From contig JALFSO010000037.1 in assembly GCA_022778785.1 (NCBI GenBank), positions 1 to 40,742 on the forward strand: a stretch of 40,742 nt of DNA, written 5' to 3'. This stretch comes from Dysosmobacter sp. (GTDB lineage Bacteria > Bacillota > Clostridia > Oscillospirales > Oscillospiraceae). The notes under the pieces were generated by a model, which saw only the letters and a list, made by a program, of their open reading frames with translations, did not search any database and was not told where the DNA came from. A program made the position numbers and the translations under genes. Shown here in pieces: positions 7,745 to 16,121 of this stretch; the stretch's first letter is position 1; each line of letters begins with the position of its first letter.

Positions 7745-10173
7745 CACCGTTCACCACAAAGACTCTGGAAGACGCTCTGACCAGCAAACTGATGATCCAC
7801 TTCGGCAAGACCGCCGAGGAGGCCAGCGATGAGGAAGTCATGAAGGCCAGCGCCCTGGTCATCCGGGACGTGATGGCCATCCGCAAGGTGGAGACCCGGA
7901 AGAAGACCCTGCGGGAGGGGGACAAGCAGGTCCACTATCTGTCCCTGGAGTTCCTGATGGGCCGCAGCCTGATGAAAAACGCCTACAACCTGGGCATTCT
8001 GCCCCAGCTGAAGGAGGCGCTGGAGCACCTGGGCTTCAAGCCCGCCGACATCTTCGAAATCGAGCCTGACGCGGGCCTGGGCAACGGCGGCCTGGGCCGT
8101 CTGGCCGCCTGCTATCTGGACTCCATGGCCACCCTGGAGATCCCCGCCACCGGCTATTCCATCTGCTATGACCTGGGCATCTTCAAGCAGAAGATCGTGG
8201 AGGGCCAGCAGGTGGAGCTGCCCGACAACTGGCGCAATCTGGGCGCCGCCTGGCTGCTGCCCAAGCCCGAGGAGTCCCAGCAGGTCCTCTTCGGCGGACA
8301 TCTGCGGGAATTCTGGGACAACGGCTATCTGCACATCGTCCAGGAGGACGCCACTCAGGTCACGGCCGTGCCCTGCGACATGGTCATCGCCGGTTACGGC
8401 ACCCGCCACACCAACGTCCTGCGTCTGTGGGACGCCCGGGCCAGCAAGCCCGTGGACATGTCCCTGTACTCCCGGGGCGAGTATCTGAAGGCCGCCGAGG
8501 AGGAGGCCATGGCAGAGACCATCGCCAAGGTCCTGTACCCGGAGGACAACCACGTGGAGGGCAAGTCTCTGCGGCTGAAGCAGCAGTATTTCTTCGTGTC
8601 CGCCACCGTCCAGTGCATCGCCAAGGAGCATCTGGAGGCCTACGGCACCCTGATGAACTTCCACGAGAAGAACGTCATCCAGATCAACGACACCCATCCC
8701 GCCCTGGTGATCCCGGAGCTGATGCGCATCTTCATGGACGAGGCCGGCATGGACTGGGACACCGCCTGGAACATCACCCGCCAGTCCGTGGCCTACACCA
8801 ACCACACCGTCCTAGCGGAGGCCCTGGAGCGCTGGCCCCAGGATCTGTTCCAGCGGCTGCTGCCCCGGATCTGGCAGATCACCACGGAGATCTCCCGCCG
8901 CTGGCAGGAGCAGTGCATGAACTTCTACCACGATGAGTCCAAGGTCCGGAACATGGCCGTCATCTGGGAGGGCGAGGTCCGGATGGCCAACCTGTGCCTG
9001 GCCGGCGGCATGGCCGTCAACGGCGTCAGCGGCCTCCACTCCGACATCCTGAAGAAGGACGTGTTCAAGGAGACCTACGGCATGGAGCCCTGGAAGTTCC
9101 AGAACGTCACCAACGGCATCGATCACCGCCGCTGGCTCAGTGAGATCAACCCCCGGCTGGACAGCCTGATCCGCGACCTCACCGGCGGCGACGACTATCT
9201 GCTGAAGCCCCTGACCCTCCGGAAGCTGGACGACTACGCCGACGACGCGGAGGTCCTGCGCCGGATGGCGGACATTAAGCGGAAGAACAAAGAGGACTTC
9301 GCCGCCTACATCAAGAAGGCCCAGGGCGTGGTGCTGAACCCCGACGCCATCTTCGACGTCCAGGTGAAGCGGCTCCACGAGTACAAGCGCCAGCTGCTGA
9401 ACGTGCTGAACATCATCGCCCTGTATCAGCAGCTTCAGGACGACCCCAACTCCATCACCCAGCCCCACACCTTCCTGTTCGGCGCCAAGGCCGCCCCCGG
9501 CTACGCCGTGGCCAAGCGCATCATCCACCTCATCAACTCCCTGGCGGACCAGATCGCCCACGATCCCGTCTGCAAGGACAAGCTGCAGGTGGTGTTCCTG
9601 GAGAACTACCGGGTCTCCCTGGCCGAGCATCTGATGCCCGCCAGCGAGGTCTCCCAGCAGATCTCCACCGCCGGTAAGGAGGCCAGCGGCACCGGCAACA
9701 TGAAGTTCATGATGAACGGCGCCCTCACCGTCGGCACCCTGGACGGCGCCAACGTGGAGATGCACGACGTGCTGGGCGACGAGAACATGTTCCTGTTCGG
9801 CCTCCACGCCGACGAGGTGGTGCAGCTGAAGCGGGAGGGCTATCTGCCCCAGCGGCTGTACAACCGGGATCCCAAGCTCCGCCGGGCGCTGGACGCCCTC
9901 CGCGGCGGCTTCCGAGACGGCGTCAGCTACGAGGACCTGTTCACCCGCCTGCTCACCGGCGCCGGCGGCTCCCCCGCCGACGAGTATCTGCTGCTGGCGG
10001 ACTTCGAGAGCTACTGGCAGGCGGAGCAGCGCATGGCAGAGACCTACCGCGACCAGCAGGCCTGGAACCGGATGAGTCTCCACAACGTGGCCCGCTCCGG
10101 CATCTTCGCCGCCGACCGCTCCGTGGCGGAGTACGCCGACAACATCTGGCACGTGAAGCACAGAACCATTTAA
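7741..10173 (+). CDS. glgP: Glycogen/starch phosphorylase
   Basis: PLP-dependent GT35 phosphorylase that releases glucose-1-phosphate from glycogen. The 810 residues match the normal bacterial length. An early KQVHYLSLEFLMGR and GNGGLGRLAACYLDS (glycine loop and active-site wall) are present. The PLP signature EASGTGNMKFMMNGALT has its Schiff-base lysine at residue 655, and NDTHPALVIPELMRIF is also seen. No extra tail is present, unlike GlgB and GlgA. The start codon overlaps the glgA stop (ATGA). Pairing synthase with phosphorylase in one transcript lets the cell build and spend glycogen from the same locus. A strong terminator follows. Confidence 0.97.
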   Translation: MTPFTTKTLEDALTSKLMIHFGKTAEEASDEEVMKASALVIRDVMAIRKVETRKKTLREGDKQVHYLSLEFLMGRSLMKNAYNLGILPQLKEALEHLGFKPADIFEIEPDAGLGNGGLGRLAACYLDSMATLEIPATGYSICYDLGIFKQKIVEGQQVELPDNWRNLGAAWLLPKPEESQQVLFGGHLREFWDNGYLHIVQEDATQVTAVPCDMVIAGYGTRHTNVLRLWDARASKPVDMSLYSRGEYLKAAEEEAMAETIAKVLYPEDNHVEGKSLRLKQQYFFVSATVQCIAKEHLEAYGTLMNFHEKNVIQINDTHPALVIPELMRIFMDEAGMDWDTAWNITRQSVAYTNHTVLAEALERWPQDLFQRLLPRIWQITTEISRRWQEQCMNFYHDESKVRNMAVIWEGEVRMANLCLAGGMAVNGVSGLHSDILKKDVFKETYGMEPWKFQNVTNGIDHRRWLSEINPRLDSLIRDLTGGDDYLLKPLTLRKLDDYADDAEVLRRMADIKRKNKEDFAAYIKKAQGVVLNPDAIFDVQVKRLHEYKRQLLNVLNIIALYQQLQDDPNSITQPHTFLFGAKAAPGYAVAKRIIHLINSLADQIAHDPVCKDKLQVVFLENYRVSLAEHLMPASEVSQQISTAGKEASGTGNMKFMMNGALTVGTLDGANVEMHDVLGDENMFLFGLHADEVVQLKREGYLPQRLYNRDPKLRRALDALRGGFRDGVSYEDLFTRLLTGAGGSPADEYLLLADFESYWQAEQRMAETYRDQQAWNRMSLHNVARSGIFAADRSVAEYADNIWHVKHRTI

Positions 10174-10192
10174 GCGTTCTGTTCATTTGATG

Positions 10193-10229
10193 AAAACAGT
10201 CCCGGCCCTCAGGGCCGGGACTGTTTTTT
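10193..10229. terminator. Strong bidirectional intrinsic terminator
   Basis: A 16-bp perfect stem (10193-10208 with 10212-10227, TCA loop), GC-rich at the top and flanked by AAAA on the left and TTTTTT on the right. It can end glgAP on the plus strand and the convergent acetyltransferase remnant on the minus strand. Confidence 0.9.
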
Positions 10230-10240
10230 CGCCGCCGGAC

Positions 10241-11058
10241 TCACGGCAGCAGCCATGTCTCCGGATGGTCCATGCTGTCCTGGAGACGGTCCAGGAACTG
10301 CTTCAGGTGCCAGCCGTCGGTGACGGCGTGGTGGACGGTCACCGACAGCGGCAGCTCCATCCGCCTGCCCCGCCGCCGGAAGGCCCCGGCCTCAAAGGAG
10401 GGCAGATAGTAGTCCTTCAGGCCGTGACAGTGGAGGGAGAAGCTGTCATACTAAAACCTGATAAAAAGCTTGAAAAGCGTTTTATAGCGCAAAGCGCGTC
10501 AGGTTTTTATGAGACGTGGCGGCGCATGATACGTGCGCCGCCAGCGTGCAAAGCACGCGGGATTTCAAATAAAGCATTTTATTTGAAATCAGTATCAAAG
10601 GAGAACCAGGGGATGCAGGAGATGACGTAGCTGTTCTCCGGCGGCGCGCCCTTGCCGGTGAGGATGCCGTGATCTTCTCCCCAGCGGGCGGTGTCCTCCA
10701 GATAGCGCCGGTAAAAGACGGAGAAGTCCGGGTCAAACTCCGTCCACAGCAGCGACGTGGAGCCGTCGTCCAGGTGGAACTGGGGATAGGTGGGCGTCAG
10801 CTCCGTCCAATGGCCCAGGACCCCTTCCCGCACCGCCACCCGCAGCTCCGGCACCTCCCGGACGGCCCGGGTCACCAGCCAGAGATAGGCGGGGAAGAAC
10901 CGGACTTCCCGCTGCTTCAGCGTCCGGCGGAGGACCGTGACGTCCAACGGAACGGTGACGGAGTAGGTGGTGGGGGCCGCCTGGGTGTAGTACCAGAACT
11001 CCTGGGCCTGGGGCCAGGTCTTTGTGTCGATGGGCTGGAACAGGGGCAGCTCTTTCAT
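10241..11058 (-). pseudogene. Chloramphenicol acetyltransferase-like gene split by an insertion
   Basis: The intact parent would be a CAT-family acyltransferase of about 222 residues, the usual CAT length. The N-terminal part (11058 to about 10597) starts MKELPLFQPIDTKTW behind GGGAGG and runs to SCIPWFSFD. There a foreign 148-bp multi-hairpin element begins and gives a stop within five codons (TAA at 10579-10581). Beyond it (10447-10241) the reading continues SFSLHCHGLKDYYLPSF and contains the catalytic signature HHAVTDGWH (10307-10333), ending DHPETWLLP and a stop. SCIPWFSFD-SFSLHCHG joins exactly as in CAT proteins. The severed part holds the catalytic histidine, so the short product should be inactive. 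The original substrate may have been chloramphenicol or another acyl acceptor. The parental gene shares the high G/C codon use of its neighbours. Confidence 0.88.
10448..10595. mobile_element. MITE-like multi-hairpin insertion in the CAT-like gene
   Basis: A 148-bp non-coding element with ends ATACT (10448-10452) and AGTAT (10591-10595), which are inverted repeats. Inside are four hairpins in a row: AAAACCTGA (10453-10461) with TCAGGTTTT (10499-10507), enclosing GCGC-AAA-GCGC; GGCGGCGCA (10518-10526) with TGCGCCGCC (10534-10542); GCGTGC (10544-10549) with GCACGC (10553-10558); and a perfect 13-bp stem (10561-10573 with 10578-10590). The net insertion is 149 bases, which suggests a 1-2-base target duplication (TC or C). 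It has no transposase gene, so it would have been mobilised in trans or could be a REP-like repeat. Confidence 0.75.
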
Positions 11059-11184
11059 GTCAAATACCTCCCGATCAGGATGTCCCCAGTATAAGCCCTC
11101 CTTCCCCGCCCCGGCAACCGACGCTCCGTAGAGTAAGCACGGAAAACAAAAGTGGTCCATCCGGTATAAAATCCCCTGAAAGGC

Positions 11185-11213
11185 TTTACAAATCTTAAAA
11201 GTACGGATATAAT
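11185..11213 (+). promoter_or_regulatory. Sigma-A promoter of the DEAD-box helicase
   Basis: TTTACA (11185-11190), a 17-base spacer and TATAAT (11208-11213). A leader of about 100 bases precedes the chosen start and contains a small CCCC-GG-CGGGG hairpin. No known riboswitch is recognised in it. Confidence 0.75.
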
Positions 11214-11317
11214 ACAATTTCAGCGTGAATTTGCGCAATTCAGAAGGCGGAAGGACCTCCCCCCGGCGGGGAATGTGCGGCATCGGACGCGGGCCTTCCA
11301 CGGAAAGTGAGAACGAA

Positions 11318-12484
11318 ATGGAAATCACGGAAGGCGTGCGGTTTGACTCTCTGGGCCTGTCCCCGGAGATCATGCGCGCACTGGAAAAGCGGAACCTGAC
11401 CACCTCTACCCCGGTCCAGGCAGGGTGCATCCCCCCCATGATGGACTGGCAGGACGTCATCGCCAAGGCCCCCACCGGCACCGGCAAGACCTTCGCCTAC
11501 GGCATCCCCATCGTGGAGCACATCGATCCGGAGGACGAGTCCGTCCAGGCGGTGATCCTGGCCCCCACCCGGGAGCTGGCCATCCAGATCACCGACGAGC
11601 TGCGGGACATCGCCGCGTTCAAGCCCGGCGTCCGCAGCGTGTGTCTCTACGGCGGACAGCCCATCGGCCGCCAGATCGACGCCCTGAAGAAGCGGCCCCA
11701 GATCGTGGTGGCCACGCCGGGCCGTCTCAGCGACCACATGAAGCGCCGCACCGTCCGGGTGGACACCGCCCGCACCGTGGTGCTGGATGAGGCGGACCGG
11801 ATGCTGGACATGGGCTTCATCCACGACGTCACCCGTCTGCTGGACCGGATGAACAAGCGGAAGAACCTGGGCATGTTCTCCGCCACCATCTCCCGGGAGG
11901 TCATGGACATCGCCTGGGTGTACCAGCGGGACGCGGCGGAGATCACCGTCCGGGAGGACGAGCAGAACAAGCCGGACATCAAGCAGTTCCGCATGGAAGT
12001 CAGCATGAACGAGAAGGCCGACGCCATCGCCCGCATTCTGGACGAGACGGGCTTCGACCGCTGCATGGCCTTCTGCAACACCAAGGGCTCCACGGAGCGC
12101 ATCAGCAAGTTCCTCCAGATGCGGGGCGTGGACGCGGACTGCATCCACGGCGACATCCCCCAGAAGCAGCGGGAGAAGGTCATGGACCGCTTCCGGGAGG
12201 GCCAGCTGCGGGTGTTCGTGTCCACGGACGTGGCCGCCCGGGGCATCGACGTGGACGACGTGGACATCGTGTTCAACTGCGACGTGCCCGACGAGAACCA
12301 GGACTACGTCCACCGCATCGGCCGGACGGGCCGGGCCAAGCGGCAGGGCGTGGCGGTGACCTTCGTGTCCGACTACCCCGCCAAAATGCGCATCGACGAC
12401 ATCGCCCGCCGGACCCGCAACGAGATCGTGCCGGTGAAGTTCGACGAGAACGGCCACCTGGCCATCGTGGAAGAGAACAAATGA
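11318..12484 (+). CDS. DEAD-box ATP-dependent RNA helicase
   Basis: RNA helicase of the minimal-core DEAD-box type, unwinding short RNA duplexes in ribosome assembly, RNA decay or cold adaptation. Visible in order are a Q-motif region (F-LGLSPEIMRALEKRNLTTSTPVQ), motif I APTGTGKT, Ia APTRELA, Ib ATPGRL, II DEAD, III SAT, V ARGID and VI HRIGRTGR. The 388 residues cover only the two RecA-like domains, with no C-terminal RNA-binding extension, so it is not a full-length CshA or DbpA. ATG 11318 (MEITEGVRFDSLGL) is preferred because the domain starts there and GGAAAG precedes it. An upstream in-frame start at 11225 would add 31 residues of unlikely sequence. It is monocistronic, with its own promoter and terminator. 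Confidence 0.93.
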   Translation: MEITEGVRFDSLGLSPEIMRALEKRNLTTSTPVQAGCIPPMMDWQDVIAKAPTGTGKTFAYGIPIVEHIDPEDESVQAVILAPTRELAIQITDELRDIAAFKPGVRSVCLYGGQPIGRQIDALKKRPQIVVATPGRLSDHMKRRTVRVDTARTVVLDEADRMLDMGFIHDVTRLLDRMNKRKNLGMFSATISREVMDIAWVYQRDAAEITVREDEQNKPDIKQFRMEVSMNEKADAIARILDETGFDRCMAFCNTKGSTERISKFLQMRGVDADCIHGDIPQKQREKVMDRFREGQLRVFVSTDVAARGIDVDDVDIVFNCDVPDENQDYVHRIGRTGRAKRQGVAVTFVSDYPAKMRIDDIARRTRNEIVPVKFDENGHLAIVEENK

Positions 12485-12488
12485 CCGA

Positions 12489-12526
12489 CAGGCGCCGGAT
12501 GAAAGTCCGGCGCCTGAATTGTTTTT
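12489..12526 (+). terminator. Intrinsic terminator of the helicase gene
   Basis: CAGGCGCCGGA (12489-12499) pairs perfectly with TCCGGCGCCTG (12506-12516), loop TGAAAG, followed by AATTGTTTTT. It lies 4 bases after the helicase stop and marks the boundary to the minus-strand catabolic island. Confidence 0.9.
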
Positions 12527-12599
12527 GCGCGGGATCAATACCGGCGCAGGGTCTGTTTCCTGCTTCCCTCAGAGCCGGCAGGCCGCAGATGCAATGCGT

Positions 12600-13193
12600 T
12601 CAGTTTCCCAGCTCCTGGTCGATCAGAATTACCTCCGCAGGCTGTCCCTTCATTGCGGCCCACAATACTGTCAGACCTCTGCAGATCCGCTCCGGCCCCT
12701 TGCAGTCATAGCATCGGTCCCCTTTCAGCGCGCATGGCGTCTTCACGCCCATCTGCCGGGCCCGTTTGGGGGCCGCCACATTTCTCGCGCGCCACAGCGC
12801 TTGCTCCATGGTTTTTGTGATCTTGTTTCGTCCCGCTACAAAGTATACCATATTGTGGCCATATAAAGAGGCGGAGATCCGGTTTCCTGTGCCGTCAATA
12901 TTGATGATCTCCCCGGTTTCCGCAATGGCATTGACAGAAGTCAGGTATACCTGTGCGGCAGCCGCGTCGGCCTTGACGCCGTTCCCCTGCTTCCAGTGCC
13001 AATAAACCATGTTGTGCTGTCCCAGACTTTCAAAGAGTCCCATGCTTGCCAGGGTTCCGGAGCCGCCAAATCCCACCGTGCAGTTATCAATCATCCCATT
13101 GAGATAGGTTTCCGCCTCCTTTTGATTGGAGAATACACGGACGGAGAATCCCCGCTCCTCAAGGTTTCCAGCAAGAATTGAAAAATCTGTCAT
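12600..13193 (-). CDS. LUD-domain protein (LutC/YkgG-like)
   Basis: A member of the LUD (formerly DUF162) family, which includes LutB/LutC subunits of the iron-sulfur lactate oxidase. The 197 residues show the family's CTVGFGGSGTLASMGLFESL, YLTSVNAIAETGEIINIDGTGNR and GHNMVYFVAGRNKI. A C-terminal CYDCKGPERICRGLTVLWAA contains several cysteines. Of three in-frame starts, ATG 13193 has the best spacing (GGGAGA about 7 bases before); the upstream GTG and ATG sit on or beside the purine run. It is the last gene of the island, 82 bases after the carrier gene. Free-standing LUD proteins of this type are common in Clostridia and their substrate is not established. A link to 2-hydroxyacid oxidation with the nearby dehydrogenase is inference. 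Confidence 0.8.
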   Translation of the reverse strand: MTDFSILAGNLEERGFSVRVFSNQKEAETYLNGMIDNCTVGFGGSGTLASMGLFESLGQHNMVYWHWKQGNGVKADAAAAQVYLTSVNAIAETGEIINIDGTGNRISASLYGHNMVYFVAGRNKITKTMEQALWRARNVAAPKRARQMGVKTPCALKGDRCYDCKGPERICRGLTVLWAAMKGQPAEVILIDQELGN

Positions 13194-13275
13194 ATTGTTT
13201 TCTCCCATACCTCCCACCGTTCAGCTGCGCCAGCTGCCGTGGGACCATTTTTCTGTATACGGTGCAGAAACTGTT

Positions 13276-14217
13276 TCATATCAGCGCAAATGTCCTCAGG
13301 ACAAACACCCAGAGAAAGAGCGTCAGGCATGAGAACACGGTCGAGAACACCACCATTCCGCTTCCAAACTCCGGATCCGCTCCCATCTCTTCCGCCATTG
13401 TGAATGTCGGCGTGGACAGCGGACAGCCAAAAACAATCAATAGGGACAACAGTCCCATATCGCGGAATCCCAGGAGAACGCCGATGACAACAAATACTCC
13501 CGGCGCAAGAATGAGACGAATCACGCATCCGGCTGCCAACAGGCGTCTATATTTCCCTGTATTCTCAAAATTCAGATAAGCTCCCAGAATAATCAGCGTC
13601 AGCACGCTTCCCGCTGACGCCAGCGACCCGAACGCAGTCTCCAGAAAAGGCGGAAGGGAGATGCGGAACACTTTGCACAATATGGCAGACACCGTCCCCA
13701 GAACCAATGGATTCCTGACGGTGGAACAGACAACTCCGGCCAATCCCTTTCCGGATGCCCGATACCGCTCAAAGGCCACCACTGCCAGCATATTGTTCAA
13801 AGGGATGATCACCGCGGAGAGCAGATTCAGGATGCTGAGATCGCTGTAGAGGGCCTTTGCAATGGGATAGCCAATGATGAGGATGTTACCCCGGAAGAAG
13901 GTCTGCGCAATGATCGCTTTGTGCCGGGTATGATCCGTCATGTAATTGGACAGAAGGATTCCCGCCGCAGCCGCCAGAACGCTGCCCGCCGCACAGAATA
14001 TCACCTGATAGAGTGCGTCCGCAGACGTCATGGCCTGCGTGTCGCTCGTATACATATTATGGAAGGTCAGCGCGAACAGCAAATAATGAAAGCATACCGA
14101 ATTGATCTGCTTTAAAGCATTTCTATCGAGCATCTGTTTGCTTTTCACGCAGTAACCAATCAAAACAGAGACAAACACAGGGGCAACTGCATTAAAAGAC
14201 AATAGCAGATTTTCCAT
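13276..14217 (-). CDS. AEC-family transporter (auxin efflux carrier-like)
   Basis: Integral membrane carrier of the AEC family, whose bacterial members move small carboxylates such as malate or malonate, or their amides. The 313 residues are the usual length and form about ten hydrophobic helices in two five-helix halves (first: LLLSFNAVAPVFVSVLIGY; last: CLTLFLWVFVLRTFALI). The start ATG 14217 (MENLLLSFNAVAP) follows GAAAGG by 7 bases. It is separated from the upstream dehydrogenase by 220 bases in which no clear promoter is seen, so co-transcription is likely but unproved. In this island it may import the substrate or export a product acid. Confidence 0.85.
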   Translation of the reverse strand: MENLLLSFNAVAPVFVSVLIGYCVKSKQMLDRNALKQINSVCFHYLLFALTFHNMYTSDTQAMTSADALYQVIFCAAGSVLAAAAGILLSNYMTDHTRHKAIIAQTFFRGNILIIGYPIAKALYSDLSILNLLSAVIIPLNNMLAVVAFERYRASGKGLAGVVCSTVRNPLVLGTVSAILCKVFRISLPPFLETAFGSLASAGSVLTLIILGAYLNFENTGKYRRLLAAGCVIRLILAPGVFVVIGVLLGFRDMGLLSLLIVFGCPLSTPTFTMAEEMGADPEFGSGMVVFSTVFSCLTLFLWVFVLRTFALI

Positions 14218-14437
14218 ATTTCTGCCTTTCTCAAAAGAAGGATCCGTCCCAGGGAGAGACGAAAATGTGTTCTGCCGCACAGGACGGAAATTTCATCACC
14301 CCGCCCAAACGCGGCAGAGTACGGCGAAGACCCGCCGCAGAAATTGATTCTACAACGGGTCCCCTCGCCGCTAAGCGCCAAAGCCGGGCCAGATGATCAA
14401 AGAACCGGAAAGCGCGGCTTCGGCGGTGTAAAAAGCA

Positions 14438-15472
14438 TCAGTCAATCTTGTTTGCAGGGAATTCCACAGGCTGGCCATTGAGAACCTGGACCACTTCCTC
14501 GCAGGATGTCATGGTGCAGCGATAAGTCGCATCTTCCGTGGCGGCTCCCATGTGGGGCGTAAGTACGATGTTTTCCATCGTCAGGAAGGGATGATCCAGC
14601 GGAAGAGGCTCCTGTACGAACACGTCCAGTCCGGCGCCAGCCAGCTTCTTTTCCTTCAGGGCGCGCACCAGGTCTTCTTCGATAATCAGGTCGCCGCGCG
14701 CGCAGTTGATGAAATGGGCGGTCGGCTTCATCAGCTTAAACTGCTCATAGCCAATGCTCCGTCTGGTGGACGGCAGGGACTGCATATGGAGACTGACATA
14801 ATCAGCTTCCCGGAACACTTCCTCCTGTGTTGCCCTCAGTTCGATGGGCGCTTTCAAGGCATCAGGCTTCAAATAGGGATCGTAGGCAATGGCCCGCATT
14901 CCGAATCCATTGGTCAGAATGGAGGCCGCTGTCTGTCCAATGCGGCCGCAGCCAATGAAGCCGACGGTATGGCCGTAGAGATCATGCGTGCCGGTGAGGG
15001 TATAGCGGACATTAAAATTACCCTTGCGCATCTCATTGTCTACGTAGCGGGTCCGCTGGGCGCACATCAGCACCAGAGTAACCACATGCTCGGCAACCGT
15101 CCGCATATTGCCCTGGGGAGAATAGACAACCTGGATCTTCTTTTGGGTGGCATAGTCCAGATCAATGTTGTCCAGACCCGCTCCCTGCTTTGCAATCACT
15201 TTCAGATTCGGGCTTGCATCCATCATGGCCGGTGTGATCCTGTCTACACGGCAGTAGACCGCGTCGACCTGATGATCCCGCATCTCCCTGATCCATCCTT
15301 CTTCGTTGTCATATTGAGAAACAATGACTTCCACATCATGATCAGCAAGATAATCCCGGCCATAATTCTCAATATGCTTTGTGGTGAGAAGCTTGTATCG
15401 CACAAAAAACACCGTCTTTCTAAAAGTACTCTGCTTGCCGGCCGCTCCTTCAGGAGACGGCCCTGTATTCAT
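14438..15472 (-). CDS. D-2-hydroxyacid dehydrogenase (NAD-dependent family)
   Basis: Member of the D-isomer-specific 2-hydroxyacid dehydrogenase family, interconverting 2-oxo and 2-hydroxy acids with NAD(P)H. The 344 residues have a flavodoxin-like substrate domain split around a Rossmann domain. The nucleotide loop is HTVGFIGCGRIGQ (GxGxxG), the substrate arginine lies in NCARGDLIIEEDL, the glutamate in DVFVQEPLPLDHP and the catalytic histidine in LTPHMGAATEDA. The ATG overlaps the DUF1847 stop (ATGA). The first ~17 residues (NTGPSPEGAAGKQSTFR) are outside the usual fold, so a GTG about 19 codons on is possible. Phosphoglycerate dehydrogenase is a related alternative, but there is no ACT domain. 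In this operon it may reduce a 2-oxo acid released by the RraA-like proteins. Confidence 0.88.
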   Translation of the reverse strand: MNTGPSPEGAAGKQSTFRKTVFFVRYKLLTTKHIENYGRDYLADHDVEVIVSQYDNEEGWIREMRDHQVDAVYCRVDRITPAMMDASPNLKVIAKQGAGLDNIDLDYATQKKIQVVYSPQGNMRTVAEHVVTLVLMCAQRTRYVDNEMRKGNFNVRYTLTGTHDLYGHTVGFIGCGRIGQTAASILTNGFGMRAIAYDPYLKPDALKAPIELRATQEEVFREADYVSLHMQSLPSTRRSIGYEQFKLMKPTAHFINCARGDLIIEEDLVRALKEKKLAGAGLDVFVQEPLPLDHPFLTMENIVLTPHMGAATEDATYRCTMTSCEEVVQVLNGQPVEFPANKID

Positions 15473-16113
15473 TCGTAAAGCTTTTTGTAATATTTGCTGT
15501 ACAGAGCGGCTGCGGGGTTATGCCCAAGTACCCGGTCCTTTGCGATCAATGTGGAAACCGGAGCATCGGAGTATTTGGCAAAGAGGGCATCGTGTCCCAC
15601 GCAGAGCCCGATTGCGATATTGAAATCCGTTTTCTCCCGATTGAGTATCCTTGCCTGCAAAATGGGATTGCACATCGTTTCATGTCCGCCGCGGCGAATT
15701 TTTTCCGCATCCGTGATCCCCATTCTGCTCTTGTCAACGCCGCCGACTTTGCACATGGCGCTTACATAGGAGATGCCGTTTTTCTGAAGGATCTTTCCAA
15801 ATGTCTTTGCCTCCTGAATGAGCCCGAAGCACGTAGCGATGCCTACTTTTTTCGCCCCGATCTCCTGCAGGAACAGCACCGTTTCCTCTACCCGGGTCTT
15901 CTGACAGTACCAGAGACCCTCGATGCGGGCGGCGGCACGCGCCATCTTCCCATCAATATCATCGCCGCTGTAGATCCCGCAGAGTTCCTCCAGCTCCCCG
16001 GGATCTGTCTTCTGTTCTGTAAGGCAGAATTGCGGATAGCGGTGCTGCTGATTGTGGCAGTGATAGACTCCGCAGTCCGTACAGCTCAGAATTCTTTTTT
16101 CTTCCATATTCAT
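15469..16113 (-). CDS. DUF1847 cysteine-rich protein
   Basis: Matches the uncharacterised DUF1847 family, predicted metal-binding proteins of anaerobes. The 214 residues include an N-terminal cysteine/histidine set (SCTDCGVYHCHNQQHRYPQFC) that could ligate zinc or an Fe-S cluster, then KKVGIATCFGLIQEAKTF, then the family hallmark CVGHDALFAKYSDAPVSTL and VLGHNPAAALYS. A second ATG at 16107 (MEEKR) is an equally possible start. It lies 8 bases after the TRAP permease stop and overlaps the next gene by four bases, so it is firmly in the operon. Its role is unknown. The position between transporter and dehydrogenase suggests a part in the same pathway. Confidence 0.85.
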   Translation of the reverse strand: MNMEEKRILSCTDCGVYHCHNQQHRYPQFCLTEQKTDPGELEELCGIYSGDDIDGKMARAAARIEGLWYCQKTRVEETVLFLQEIGAKKVGIATCFGLIQEAKTFGKILQKNGISYVSAMCKVGGVDKSRMGITDAEKIRRGGHETMCNPILQARILNREKTDFNIAIGLCVGHDALFAKYSDAPVSTLIAKDRVLGHNPAAALYSKYYKKLYE

Positions 16114-16121
16114 CCGCCGCT

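Noticed and set aside
14218-14437. Small minus-strand gene or separate promoter before the AEC carrier
   Set aside because: A 73-codon frame (14160-14381) overlaps the AEC start and shows no domain, and no convincing -35/-10 pair was found.
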